The notes beneath the pieces are model-generated. The model had not been told where the DNA came from, did not search any database, and was given only the letters and a program-made list of their open reading frames with translations. This document shows positions 35,436 through 43,309 of a stretch of 64,000 nucleotides of DNA, piece after piece. Position 1 is the stretch's first letter. Each line of letters starts with the position of its first letter. Both the position numbers and the translations under genes were made by a program. The stretch is from Isosphaeraceae bacterium (GTDB lineage Bacteria > Planctomycetota > Planctomycetia > Isosphaerales > Isosphaeraceae), in the NCBI GenBank assembly GCA_026004735.1, contig BPJS01000001.1:1922001-1986000 (forward strand), written 5' to 3'.

Positions 35436-36515
35436 TTAGGAAGTGGGGTTGAGTTCACGCCGCGGAGCGGTGTTGGTGCCGGCAATGGCCGAACGCATCT
35501 CTGTGTCGGCCTGGAGATTGCGCAGGGCATAGTAGTCAGCGATGCCGAGGTTGCCTTTGCGGAAGGCTTCGGCGATGGCGGCGGGTACTTCGGCCTCGGC
35601 GGCGACAAGCTTTGCGCGGTTTTCCTGAACGCGGGCGAGATTTTCCTGTTCGAGGGCGACGGCGGCGGCGCGGCGTTCCTCGGCCTTGGCGCGGGCGACG
35701 CGGACGTCGGCCTCGGCCTGGGCTGCTTGCAGGTTGGCGCCGATGTTGTCGCCAACGTCGACGTCGGCGATGTCGATCGAGAGGATCTCGAAGGCGGTTC
35801 CCGCGTCGAGTCCTTTCTCGAGAACGCGTTTGGAGATGGTGTCCGGATTTTCGAGGACCGCCTTGTGGTTGACGGCTGAGCCGATGGTGGTGACGATCCC
35901 CTCGCCGACGCGGGCGATGATCGTCTCCTCGGTGGCGCCGCCGACGAGGCGCTCGATGTTGGTGCGGACGGTCACGCGGGCTTTGACCTTGAGTTGAATG
36001 CCGTCTTTGGCGACGGCGTCGATGGTCTGGCGGCCCTTGGACGAGTCCGGGCAGTCGATGACTTTGGGATTGACGCTGGTCTGAACGGCTTCGAGGACGT
36101 TGCGGCCGGCTAAGTCGATGGCGGCGGCACGCTTCCAGGACAAGGGGATGTCGGCGCGGTTGGCGGCGATCAGAGCGCGGACCACGTTGGGCACGTTGCC
36201 GCCGGCCAGATAGTGGGCTTCGAGTGCTTGGCGGGTCACGCCGTCCTTGTCGAAGAGACCCGCCTGCACGGCCATGATCTTGGACCGGACGATGATGTTG
36301 GGGTTGACCTTGCGGAAGGTCATCCCGATCAGGTCAAGCAAGCCGATGTTGGCTTGAGTCGTCTTGGATTGAATCCAGAGGTTGAAATAGCGCGTAAAGA
36401 GCACGAACAGCAGAAAAACGAGCAGGGCCACGAAGCCGCCGAGGATCATCAGCGGCACGGTCCATTCGTTGGGCAGTTGGGCAAGCACGAACACGGGTTG
36501 ATCAACGGGGTGCAT
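35436..36515 (-). CDS. floA: Flotillin-like protein FloA
   Basis: A 359-residue flotillin of the YqfA/FloA type, a scaffold of functional membrane microdomains. One N-terminal helix ([20 protein letters not shown], residues 22-42) is followed by [21 protein letters not shown] and the SPFH-like domain ([51 protein letters not shown]). A long helix rich in Ala and Glu ([20 protein letters not shown]) serves for oligomerisation. Length and layout match B. subtilis FloA. In many bacteria it sits next to an NfeD gene, as it does here. Confidence 0.96.
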   Translation of the reverse strand: MHPVDQPVFVLAQLPNEWTVPLMILGGFVALLVFLLFVLFTRYFNLWIQSKTTQANIGLLDLIGMTFRKVNPNIIVRSKIMAVQAGLFDKDGVTRQALEAHYLAGGNVPNVVRALIAANRADIPLSWKRAAAIDLAGRNVLEAVQTSVNPKVIDCPDSSKGRQTIDAVAKDGIQLKVKARVTVRTNIERLVGGATEETIIARVGEGIVTTIGSAVNHKAVLENPDTISKRVLEKGLDAGTAFEILSIDIADVDVGDNIGANLQAAQAEADVRVARAKAEERRAAAVALEQENLARVQENRAKLVAAEAEVPAAIAEAFRKGNLGIADYYALRNLQADTEMRSAIAGTNTAPRRELNPTS

Positions 36516-36551
36516 GGGATGGATCCTTGTCTGGGAGAGGGAACGGCTCGC

Positions 36552-37073
36552 TCAGTTGGAGGTTTGGGGGGTATCGTCCCATTCCGGGACCTCGGCGACC
36601 CGGACGATCAGGCGGCCGCCGCGAATCTCAAGTGCGCGGACCAGGGTATTGGCCTCGATGGGGATCCCTTCGCTGATCGCCTCGTGGCGGCGTCCCTCGA
36701 AGAGGACGATTCCGGTTGGGCGAAGGGGGGTGACGGTGCGGCCGATTTGGCCGACCAGGTGGCTCAAGGGCCAGGCCGACGGTCCTGGGGTGGTCTCTTC
36801 CGTGGTGGGAGGCGGGAGGAACAGATACCGGGCAATTGGAGTGTGAGGCCAGAGGGAAACGGCCAACATGACCGTGGCGGGTAGGAGGACGCCGACGGCG
36901 ATCAGAAAGAGCCAACCGTAGGCGGTTGTGGTGAAGGCCAGATAAAGGCTAACCAGCAGAAGGCCGACGGCCAAAATCCCGATCAGGCCGCCGGATGGAA
37001 TGAACGCCTCGGCAAGGACCAGAAGCAGCGAACCCAGCAAGCAGAGGGTTGGCCAGACCAGTTCAAATCCCAT
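36552..37073 (-). CDS. Short NfeD-family membrane protein
   Basis: A 173-residue protein with four to five helices in the first 100 residues (LCLLGSLLLVLAEAFIP, GLIGILAVGLLLVSLYLA, LFLIAVGVLLPATVMLAV). It ends in an OB-fold NfeD domain (LVGQIGRTVTPLRPTGIVLFEGRRHEAISEG, ALEIRGGRLIVRVAEV). It lacks the protease part and is of the NfeD1b type that binds FloA-like proteins. It precedes floA by 36 bases in the same operon. A TTGGCG-N18-TACAAT promoter-like sequence lies about 42 bases upstream. Confidence 0.92.
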   Translation of the reverse strand: MGFELVWPTLCLLGSLLLVLAEAFIPSGGLIGILAVGLLLVSLYLAFTTTAYGWLFLIAVGVLLPATVMLAVSLWPHTPIARYLFLPPPTTEETTPGPSAWPLSHLVGQIGRTVTPLRPTGIVLFEGRRHEAISEGIPIEANTLVRALEIRGGRLIVRVAEVPEWDDTPQTSN

Positions 37074-37114
37074 TACGGGGTCTCAGAGGCCAGACGTCCG
37101 ATTCAGCCAACTTG

Positions 37115-37144
37115 ATTGTAAGACGAACGAGCGGCGTCCGCCAA
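37115..37144 (-). promoter_or_regulatory. Promoter-like sequence of short nfeD-floA unit
   Basis: On the minus strand: TTGGCG (37144-37139), 18 bases, TACAAT (37120-37115), about 42 bases upstream of the short nfeD start. It has the same -35 and spacing as the promoter-like sequence before the long nfeD gene. Confidence 0.55.
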
Positions 37145-37228
37145 TGCAATCAAAACCGGTCTCGCGCGCCGAGCAGAGAGCGGCACGGGAGAGGGGTTCG
37201 CGGGCCCTGCGACGGCCGAGGCGGTGTG

Positions 37229-39394
37229 TCAGCCGGGCAGGCGCTGAACGACGGCGGTCGAGCCGCGGACGTCGATCACTTCGACGGGGGTGTTGGCCTC
37301 CAGGAACACGCCGTCGGCCACAACATCGACGAGCGCCTCTCCGAAGCGAGCCTTGCCCGTGGGGCGGCAGACCGTGGTTGTGGTGCCGCGCTCACCGAGC
37401 AGAAAGGTGAGCGGGCCGGGGGAGTCGAGGGGAGGTTTGGCGATCGGGGTAAGTTGGCCTGGCGGCTCAGCACCCTCGGGGACGAGGATCAGGTGACGGA
37501 ATAGGGGTAAGGAGGGCAGGAAGCGACCGATCAGCACGGCGCCGATTGCAACGGCCAGCAACGTCAGCAGGAGCCGGAGCAGGGTGCCGCCGAGCTGGCG
37601 GTATTCGTATTCCTGGGTGGGCCAGACGAACGTGTGGCTGGCCATGACGATGCTGGAGAGGATGAGCACGATTCCCGTCACGCCAAAGACGCCGAAACCG
37701 GGAAAGACGAAAAGCTCGAGGAACAACCCGACCACGCCAGCCAGAAACAGGAGGATCTCGAGCTGGTCGGCCGTGCCCCCGAGATAGTGGCTCCAGAAGA
37801 ACAGCAGGAAGCAGAGGGCGGAGACGATCGCGGGCAGTCCGACGCCGGGCAGTTTCAGCTCGAGGATGAGCATGAATAGCCCAACGAAGAGCAGAATCCC
37901 GCTCATCCACTGTGAATTGAGCACCGTCACGAGGGTATCGACCCAGGTGGGCTGGTCGCGGCGGGGTGGCTGAAAGCCCTCGGACTCGATCCAGGAGGCC
38001 AGGTCGGTGACGGTGCGAGCGGCCATGCCCAGGCTCTTGGCCTGGGATGCGTCGAGGGACAAAACCTGTCCGGCGGGTTTGATAACTGTGCCGAGCCGGA
38101 CCAATTGGCCGGGGTTGAGTTCGAGATCCTCGGCGGCGACCGAGACGATGGCTCCGGAGCGGGTATCGCGGGCGGCGACGATTTCGATCTGGGGATCGAC
38201 CAGGGCGCGGGCCAGGGCGCGGGGATGGCTCTTCTGGGCGGCCAGATCGGCTGCCCGATCCGCCAACGGTCGCACCTTCTCGGCGGGAATCGGCTGTTTT
38301 TGACCGCGGCGGTCGACCGTGTGGGTGACGTCGCCCCACCGGGCGCCGGTCGCGAGGATGATTTCGTCGCAAGCCAGCGGGATCAGGGCCGCCAGCCCGA
38401 CGGCACGATCCTCGACAAAGGCGACCGTCTTGACCTTTTGGGGGTCAAGCTCGGCGATCGCGACGGTGATGGCGTTGATGGCCTCGATCTCGCCCCCCTC
38501 GCTATCGATCTGAAAGATCAGCAAGTTTTCATTTCGCTCGTTGATCGCCTGACCGATTCGCCGCTTGACGTAGCCGAGTTTGACCGCGTCGACCGGCCCT
38601 TGGATCGGAATGACGACAGGCCGGATCTCGCCGGGGACACCCGGACCGGCCAGGTCGGCGTCGAGGTTGAAGACCGAAAACAGGCGGCTGCGTTGATCGA
38701 CGATCAGGCTGGCGATGCCCAGTCGACGGGCCGTCTCGGGGCGCAGGACCCCCGGTGTCGTCCCCTCCCAGGCCGGCGCGTCGGACACAACCTGACGGGT
38801 CCGACGCACCTCGTCCAGTTCAGAGGCAGGAACGAACTGGACTTTACCGTCGGCGGTGCGGACCTCCCGAAGCGGAAGCTCGGGATCGAGCAGGCCAAGC
38901 AGTAGGTTGCGGTCCCGGCCCTTGCGGTCGGCCAGATCCCGGAGAGCGGCGGCCGCGATCGGACTGACCGGCTGATCGTCCGGGGTAATCGGACCGAGCG
39001 TCGCCCGCTCGCCGAGGACGATCTCGTCGCAGGCCAGGATCGGCAGCAGCGAATAGCCGGCTACCGGCGCGGGTACGTAGGCGATCGTGCGGCGGGCTCC
39101 GGCCAACGAGGTCGAGAGCTCGACGGCCAGTCGACTGGCGAGAAACAATTCGGAGGGATCCGCGCCTCGGGTCGGAGCGAACTCGAAGACCAGGACCGGT
39201 TCGACCCGGCGTTCGGCCATCGAACGAAGATAGCCGCGGGCCGAGGCGATCAGGCCGTTGACGGCGGCGTCGCTGAGCGGGTGAGGGACCAGGAACAGGC
39301 GGGCCGGCGTCGGGGGTGTTTCATCCTGAGCCGAAATCGGTGTGGCCAGACAGACAAACGCAACGAGCAGTCGAGGCAGGGACCAACGGGTCAT
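37229..39394 (-). CDS. Long NfeD-family protein with two ClpP-like domains
   Basis: A 721-residue protein. The signal peptide is residues 1-22 (LLVAFVCLATPISA-Q). Two ClpP/SppA-like domains follow, at about residues 30-230 and 258-460, each with an xxxLACDEI block (IVLGERATLGPI and IILATGARWGDV). Five or six helices fill about residues 490-620 and an OB-type NfeD domain is at 655-720. By eye alignment the Ser nucleophile site before LACDE is Gly in both domains (Gly113, Gly333), so it may be a pseudoprotease. It would sit in the membrane with the exported domains outside and could act on or organise FloA. The promoter is listed separately. Confidence 0.92.
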   Translation of the reverse strand: MTRWSLPRLLVAFVCLATPISAQDETPPTPARLFLVPHPLSDAAVNGLIASARGYLRSMAERRVEPVLVFEFAPTRGADPSELFLASRLAVELSTSLAGARRTIAYVPAPVAGYSLLPILACDEIVLGERATLGPITPDDQPVSPIAAAALRDLADRKGRDRNLLLGLLDPELPLREVRTADGKVQFVPASELDEVRRTRQVVSDAPAWEGTTPGVLRPETARRLGIASLIVDQRSRLFSVFNLDADLAGPGVPGEIRPVVIPIQGPVDAVKLGYVKRRIGQAINERNENLLIFQIDSEGGEIEAINAITVAIAELDPQKVKTVAFVEDRAVGLAALIPLACDEIILATGARWGDVTHTVDRRGQKQPIPAEKVRPLADRAADLAAQKSHPRALARALVDPQIEIVAARDTRSGAIVSVAAEDLELNPGQLVRLGTVIKPAGQVLSLDASQAKSLGMAARTVTDLASWIESEGFQPPRRDQPTWVDTLVTVLNSQWMSGILLFVGLFMLILELKLPGVGLPAIVSALCFLLFFWSHYLGGTADQLEILLFLAGVVGLFLELFVFPGFGVFGVTGIVLILSSIVMASHTFVWPTQEYEYRQLGGTLLRLLLTLLAVAIGAVLIGRFLPSLPLFRHLILVPEGAEPPGQLTPIAKPPLDSPGPLTFLLGERGTTTTVCRPTGKARFGEALVDVVADGVFLEANTPVEVIDVRGSTAVVQRLPG

Positions 39395-39510
39395 CGCGAG
39401 GGATCCGTCCGGCGGAAGCGATCCACGAGGAGCCTGGAGCCGGACTGCGGAAAATCCCAGATCCAGGGCGCCTGACGACCGGTGGAGGATCGGCGCGATC
39501 AGGTAGCCTC

Positions 39511-39540
39511 ATTATAGCGCGGCCATCGGAGGACCGCCAA
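39511..39540 (-). promoter_or_regulatory. Promoter-like sequence of long nfeD gene
   Basis: On the minus strand: TTGGCG (39540-39535), 18 bases, TATAAT (39516-39511), a perfect -10. About 117 bases upstream of the nfeD ATG. Confidence 0.6.
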
Positions 39541-39649
39541 GGAACCCAGCAGCGAGCCGGCGACCCCCTGGACGCAACGGCCCAAGACCCAACGTACGGC
39601 CCTCGCTCGCGGAGGAAGGAGGCAGCGGCGGGTCAGGTGTAAGAGACAG

Positions 39650-40591
39650 TCAGCGACGCGGCGCCGGCGTGGCGGTGCGGCGAGGTTGGGGATGGCCGGC
39701 CGGGGTCGGCGCCTCGTTGCGCCCGATCGCGGGCGGCTCTCCGGTGGAATCGGGGTTGACGATCACTTTGTAACCGTATTCTTGAAACTTTTTGGTCATC
39801 GCCTCGCCGTCGTAATTGGCCAGATTGCTGGCGGGGTTGCCCTGGCCGTTGCGTTCAACCTTCTTGAAGATGAAGGTTTTGGTGTCCTTGCCGTTGGGGT
39901 GAAAGAGCTGGAGCGCCTCGGGGAGAAATGTTTCCTGGTTGAGCATGACGAGGGCTTTGCTGAACTCTTCGCGGTCGATGGCTTCTAAGGGGATAATCTC
40001 GACGATGTACGACGCCGGCCGGGAGCCTTGGGCGGGCCGTTCTTCGAGGAGCCGCCAGTTGTAACGTTGGAGGGCCTTCTCGACGCGCATGTTGAAGATG
40101 AACGGGAGCGGTCCCTCCTCGATCGAACGGCGGCGTTCGTCCTCGGCCAGAGGGTACACGAAGACTTGCTTGGTTGGGCCGAGGAACTGATAGACCTGGC
40201 TCCCGGAGCAGACGATGCGCTGGCTGAAGGCCGGCTTGGGGCGGTCCTTGAGGACTTCTTGGAAGTCGAGGCAGGCGAGGTTGGGTTTGCGTAGCAGGGC
40301 CTGGCCTTCGTAGACCTTCGGCTCGACCAACGCGGGGGAACGGTCGGTGCGGGTGAACTGGGCGTAGAGAGTTTCGTGCGATCGGCTGACTTGCTCCCAG
40401 GCCTTGAGCAATTCGAGCATCCGCGGCTCGGGGGTGGTTGGCTGGAGGCGGGTCGAGCCGGGGGGGAGGGCGTCGTCGGACGCTGGGGCCGTGGCCCGTG
40501 GGCCTGCCGGGCGCGAGGGTGCCTGGGCTCCGAGAGCCGCGGCCGCGGCGCAGAGCCAGACGAGAGCCGAATGGAACGCGGACGCCTGCAT
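39650..40591 (-). CDS. TIGR03009-type planctomycete protein
   Basis: A 313-residue exported protein. Residues 1-22 form a signal peptide (SALVWLCAAAAALGAQA). The mature part begins with a Pro/Ala linker, then an ordered domain: LKAWEQVSRSHETLYAQFTRTD, the block RIVCSGSQVYQFLGPTKQVFVYPL, WRLLEERP...SYIVEIIPLE, and FLPEALQLFHPNGKDTKTFIFKKVERN. These match my memory of the planctomycete-specific TIGR03009 family; its beta-rich pattern resembles LolA-type lipoprotein carriers, but function is not known. The C-terminal tail is Pro/Arg-rich. Confidence 0.85.
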   Translation of the reverse strand: MQASAFHSALVWLCAAAAALGAQAPSRPAGPRATAPASDDALPPGSTRLQPTTPEPRMLELLKAWEQVSRSHETLYAQFTRTDRSPALVEPKVYEGQALLRKPNLACLDFQEVLKDRPKPAFSQRIVCSGSQVYQFLGPTKQVFVYPLAEDERRRSIEEGPLPFIFNMRVEKALQRYNWRLLEERPAQGSRPASYIVEIIPLEAIDREEFSKALVMLNQETFLPEALQLFHPNGKDTKTFIFKKVERNGQGNPASNLANYDGEAMTKKFQEYGYKVIVNPDSTGEPPAIGRNEAPTPAGHPQPRRTATPAPRR

Positions 40592-40779
40592 CGCTCACCA
40601 TCCTCCATGCGGTCGAGCGGCGCGGGCGTTTGCCCGCTCCCGTCGGATGCGTCGGTCGGCGCGGACGTTACCACAGGCTGATTTGCGACGCCAGATCAAG
40701 CGGCCGGTGGAGGCAGGGCCGAGCCTCCGGGTAGGATCGATTGGTCTGGTCCGAGAGGGGTTTCTGGTAGGGAACGAGG

Positions 40780-41667
40780 ATGGCGACGTCGGAACCGATG
40801 CCGGTGGCTCCTCCCCGTTGTCCTGCGCCGGCCGACCTGGGAGCGGAGCTGGCCGCGTACGAGTCGGCGGCCGAGGTTGGGGTTTGGGCCGGGCCGCGGT
40901 ACCGGATGACGTATCGCCGGCTGGGGAGCGGGCCGCTGCTGGTCCTGGTCCCTGGAATCGCGGGAACCTACCGCGGTTACGCGTTGCTGCTGAATCGACT
41001 CGCCGAGCGATTCGAGACGATTCACTACGAGTATCCGGGAACCGAGGCGGGCGACGGAGCCCGGCTGCGACGGATCGGGCATGCCGATCTGGTGGACGAC
41101 CTGCTTGGTCTGCTCGATCATCTGGGCGGGCAATCGTCCGCGCTCTTGGGGCTTTCGTTCGGAGCGACGGTCGTCCTGGGAGCCTTGGAGCGGGCGCCAG
41201 GCCGGTTCACGCGGGTGGTTCTCCAGGGAGCCGTTGCCTGGCGGGCTTACACTCGAGCCGAGCGATGGGCGATGGGGCTTGGGAGCTGGCTGCCGGGACC
41301 GGCCCGCAGGCTGCCGCTCTGGGAACGCGCTCTGACGTGGAATTGCCGGGATAGCTTTCCGGCGGTCCTCGGTCCGCGGTGGCGGCACTTTGTGGAGGAT
41401 TGTGGACGAACTCCGATCGCGGCCCTGGCTCATCGCGGAAGAATCTTGACGCGGCTGGATCTGCGCCCGCGGCTGGGTGCGATCCGGACGCCGGTCCTGG
41501 TGGTTCGGGGGCATGAGGATCGGCTGGTGCCGACCGGGTTGCACGAGGAGTTGGTTCGTGGGCTGCCGGCAGCGGTTTCGCGGATCGTCCCGCTGGCCGG
41601 CCACCCGATGCACTACACCCACGCGGAGCTGATGGCTCGGGTCGTGACGGAGTTTGTGGGGACTTAG
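40780..41667 (+). CDS. Alpha/beta-fold hydrolase
   Basis: A 295-residue cytoplasmic protein of the alpha/beta hydrolase superfamily. The nucleophile elbow is GLSFGA (Ser near residue 127), the acid is likely Asp in VVRGHEDRLVP, and the catalytic His is in AGHPMHYTHAELM. The oxyanion strand LLVLVPGIAGTYRGY lacks the classical HGG. Substrate is unknown; esterase or lactonase are equally possible. It sits 21 bases before CbiET in the same direction, so they may be co-transcribed. Confidence 0.88.
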   Translation: MATSEPMPVAPPRCPAPADLGAELAAYESAAEVGVWAGPRYRMTYRRLGSGPLLVLVPGIAGTYRGYALLLNRLAERFETIHYEYPGTEAGDGARLRRIGHADLVDDLLGLLDHLGGQSSALLGLSFGATVVLGALERAPGRFTRVVLQGAVAWRAYTRAERWAMGLGSWLPGPARRLPLWERALTWNCRDSFPAVLGPRWRHFVEDCGRTPIAALAHRGRILTRLDLRPRLGAIRTPVLVVRGHEDRLVPTGLHEELVRGLPAAVSRIVPLAGHPMHYTHAELMARVVTEFVGT

Positions 41668-41688
41668 CGAAGAAGGGTGGTTGAACCG

Positions 41689-42999
41689 ATGGAGCCGAAA
41701 ACCGGCGAGTCGAAGATCTGGATTGTCGGCATTGGCGATGATGGTCTGGCGGGACTGAACGAATCGACGCGACGGCGGGTCGAGGCGGCGGACCTGCTTC
41801 TCGGCTCGGCGGCGACGCTGCGGCTGCTCGACGGTCAGGTGCCGCAAGCGAGGCGCGAGGTACTCGACGCCGATATGCTACGGGCCGTCGAGCAGGTGCG
41901 GGCGGCGCGGGCGATGGAGCGGCCGGTGCTGGTCAGTTACGGCGACCCGCTCTTTTTCGGAATTTCCCGATATCTGACCACCCGGCTGGGCAAGGATGCC
42001 TTTGAGGTGGTGCCGCACGTCAGCAGCATGCAGCTTGCCTTTGCGCGGATCAAGGAGAGCTGGGACGACGCTTATTTGACGAGCCTCGAGGGCAAACGGG
42101 TGGAGTTGGTCCTGGACCGGATCCGGACGGCGGAGAAGGTCGGGTTGTTCGCCTCGTCCGAGTTGCCGCCGAAGCGGCTGGCGCGGCTGTTGCTCGATCA
42201 GGGGATCGATTACTTTCGGGCCTATGTCTGCGAGCATCTGGGCCAGCCGGATGAACGGGTGACGCAGGTGGAATTGACGGAGTTGGCGGAGCTGGATTTT
42301 GATCCGCTGCACGTCTTGATCCTGATCCGCACACCCGGCCGTCCGGATCGGGCCGCGCGGCGTGCGCGGTTGCTGCTGTTTGGCAACCCCGATGATCGGT
42401 TTACGCAGAGCCGGCCACGGCGGGGCTTGATCACGCAGGCGGAGGTCCGGGCGATCGCGCTGGCGCAGTTGGATTTGCGTCCGGGGCGGGTCGTCTGGGA
42501 CGTCGGGGCGGGGTCGGGATCGGTGGCGATCGAGGCGGCTCAGTTGGTGGCGCCGGGGCTGGTCTATGCGATCGAACCGGACCCGGCTGAGCTGGCGCTG
42601 ATTGAGACGAATGCCGAGCGGTTCGGGGTTGCGAATGTCCGACTGGTCGCGGGCCGCGCTCCGGAGAGCCTGGGGGATCTGCCGGCTCCGGATGCGGTCT
42701 TCGTCGGGGGCGTCGGACGGCTGGCCGCGCCGGTGTTGCGGACCGCCTTTGCGCGGCTTAAGCCGGGTGGCACCCTGGTGGCCAACGTGGCGACGATCGA
42801 CGCCCTAGCGACGTCGCATCAGGTCTTGAAGAGTCTGGCCGGTGAGGTCCGGATCTGGTCGATTCAGTTGGCGCGGGGGGTGGAGCAACTGGAGCGGGTG
42901 CGGTTTCAGGCGGTCAATCCCACGTTCTTGCTGGCGGCCACCAAGCCGGACGGCCGTGAACCGGGGGTTGGGCTTGAAGAGCCGGGTCGATTGGCTTAG
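41689..42999 (+). CDS. cobL: Precorrin-6Y C5,15-methyltransferase / decarboxylase (CbiE-CbiT fusion)
   Basis: A 436-residue bifunctional corrin-ring enzyme of the aerobic CobL or anaerobic CbiET type. The N-terminal domain (about 1-210) is a CbiE tetrapyrrole methylase: IWIVGIGDDGLAGLN, VLVSYGDPLFFGISRYL, VVPHVSSMQLAFARI. The C-terminal domain (about 225-425) is CbiT: RPRRGLITQAEVRAIALAQL, VWDVGAGSGSVAIEAAQL, and DAVFVGGVG. It methylates C5 and C15 and removes the acetate on ring C. The ATG at 41689 is preferred to the GTG at 41677. No other cobalamin genes are adjacent. Confidence 0.93.
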   Translation: MEPKTGESKIWIVGIGDDGLAGLNESTRRRVEAADLLLGSAATLRLLDGQVPQARREVLDADMLRAVEQVRAARAMERPVLVSYGDPLFFGISRYLTTRLGKDAFEVVPHVSSMQLAFARIKESWDDAYLTSLEGKRVELVLDRIRTAEKVGLFASSELPPKRLARLLLDQGIDYFRAYVCEHLGQPDERVTQVELTELAELDFDPLHVLILIRTPGRPDRAARRARLLLFGNPDDRFTQSRPRRGLITQAEVRAIALAQLDLRPGRVVWDVGAGSGSVAIEAAQLVAPGLVYAIEPDPAELALIETNAERFGVANVRLVAGRAPESLGDLPAPDAVFVGGVGRLAAPVLRTAFARLKPGGTLVANVATIDALATSHQVLKSLAGEVRIWSIQLARGVEQLERVRFQAVNPTFLLAATKPDGREPGVGLEEPGRLA

Positions 43000-43309
43000 G
43001 GTGTGCGGTCGACGCGATGGACCGCCGCCGGGCGGTGAGTTGCGCCCAGAATGAGTGGAAGCACCTTGAGGAGAGTCGAGTCCGGCGGGCTGCCCGTGCG
43101 ATGATCAGGCAACCCGATTTCGTGCGTGAGGAGACAATCCGCGCGGCGCGATCCTGGCGCCGGTCGGTCGCGGGGGGCCGGGCGAGTCGCCCGGAACCGC
43201 GGGGGCTGAGCTGTGGCGAGCCAGGATGGCCTTTTCGGGGCGTCGAGCCTGGAGTCGAGCGTCGCGCCGGCGCGGAATTCGATATCGAGCCATCACGGAG
43301 GAGCGCCCG
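43000..43309 (+). other. Intergenic stretch before the TPR gene
   Basis: About 310 bases with no convincing gene; one short frame (43017-43334) overlaps the TPR start and is Arg-rich. A perfect hairpin with a 7-bp stem and three-base loop lies at 43178-43194 (CCGGGCG-AGT-CGCCCGG); without a T run it is not a clear terminator. Promoter elements for the TPR gene must lie here but none is clear. Confidence 0.5.

Noticed and set aside
39635..39649. AGGTGTAAGAGACAG, close to the Tn5/Nextera mosaic end
   Set aside because: It lacks two bases of the mosaic end and shows no adapter context, so chance is more likely than contamination; a read-level check would settle it.
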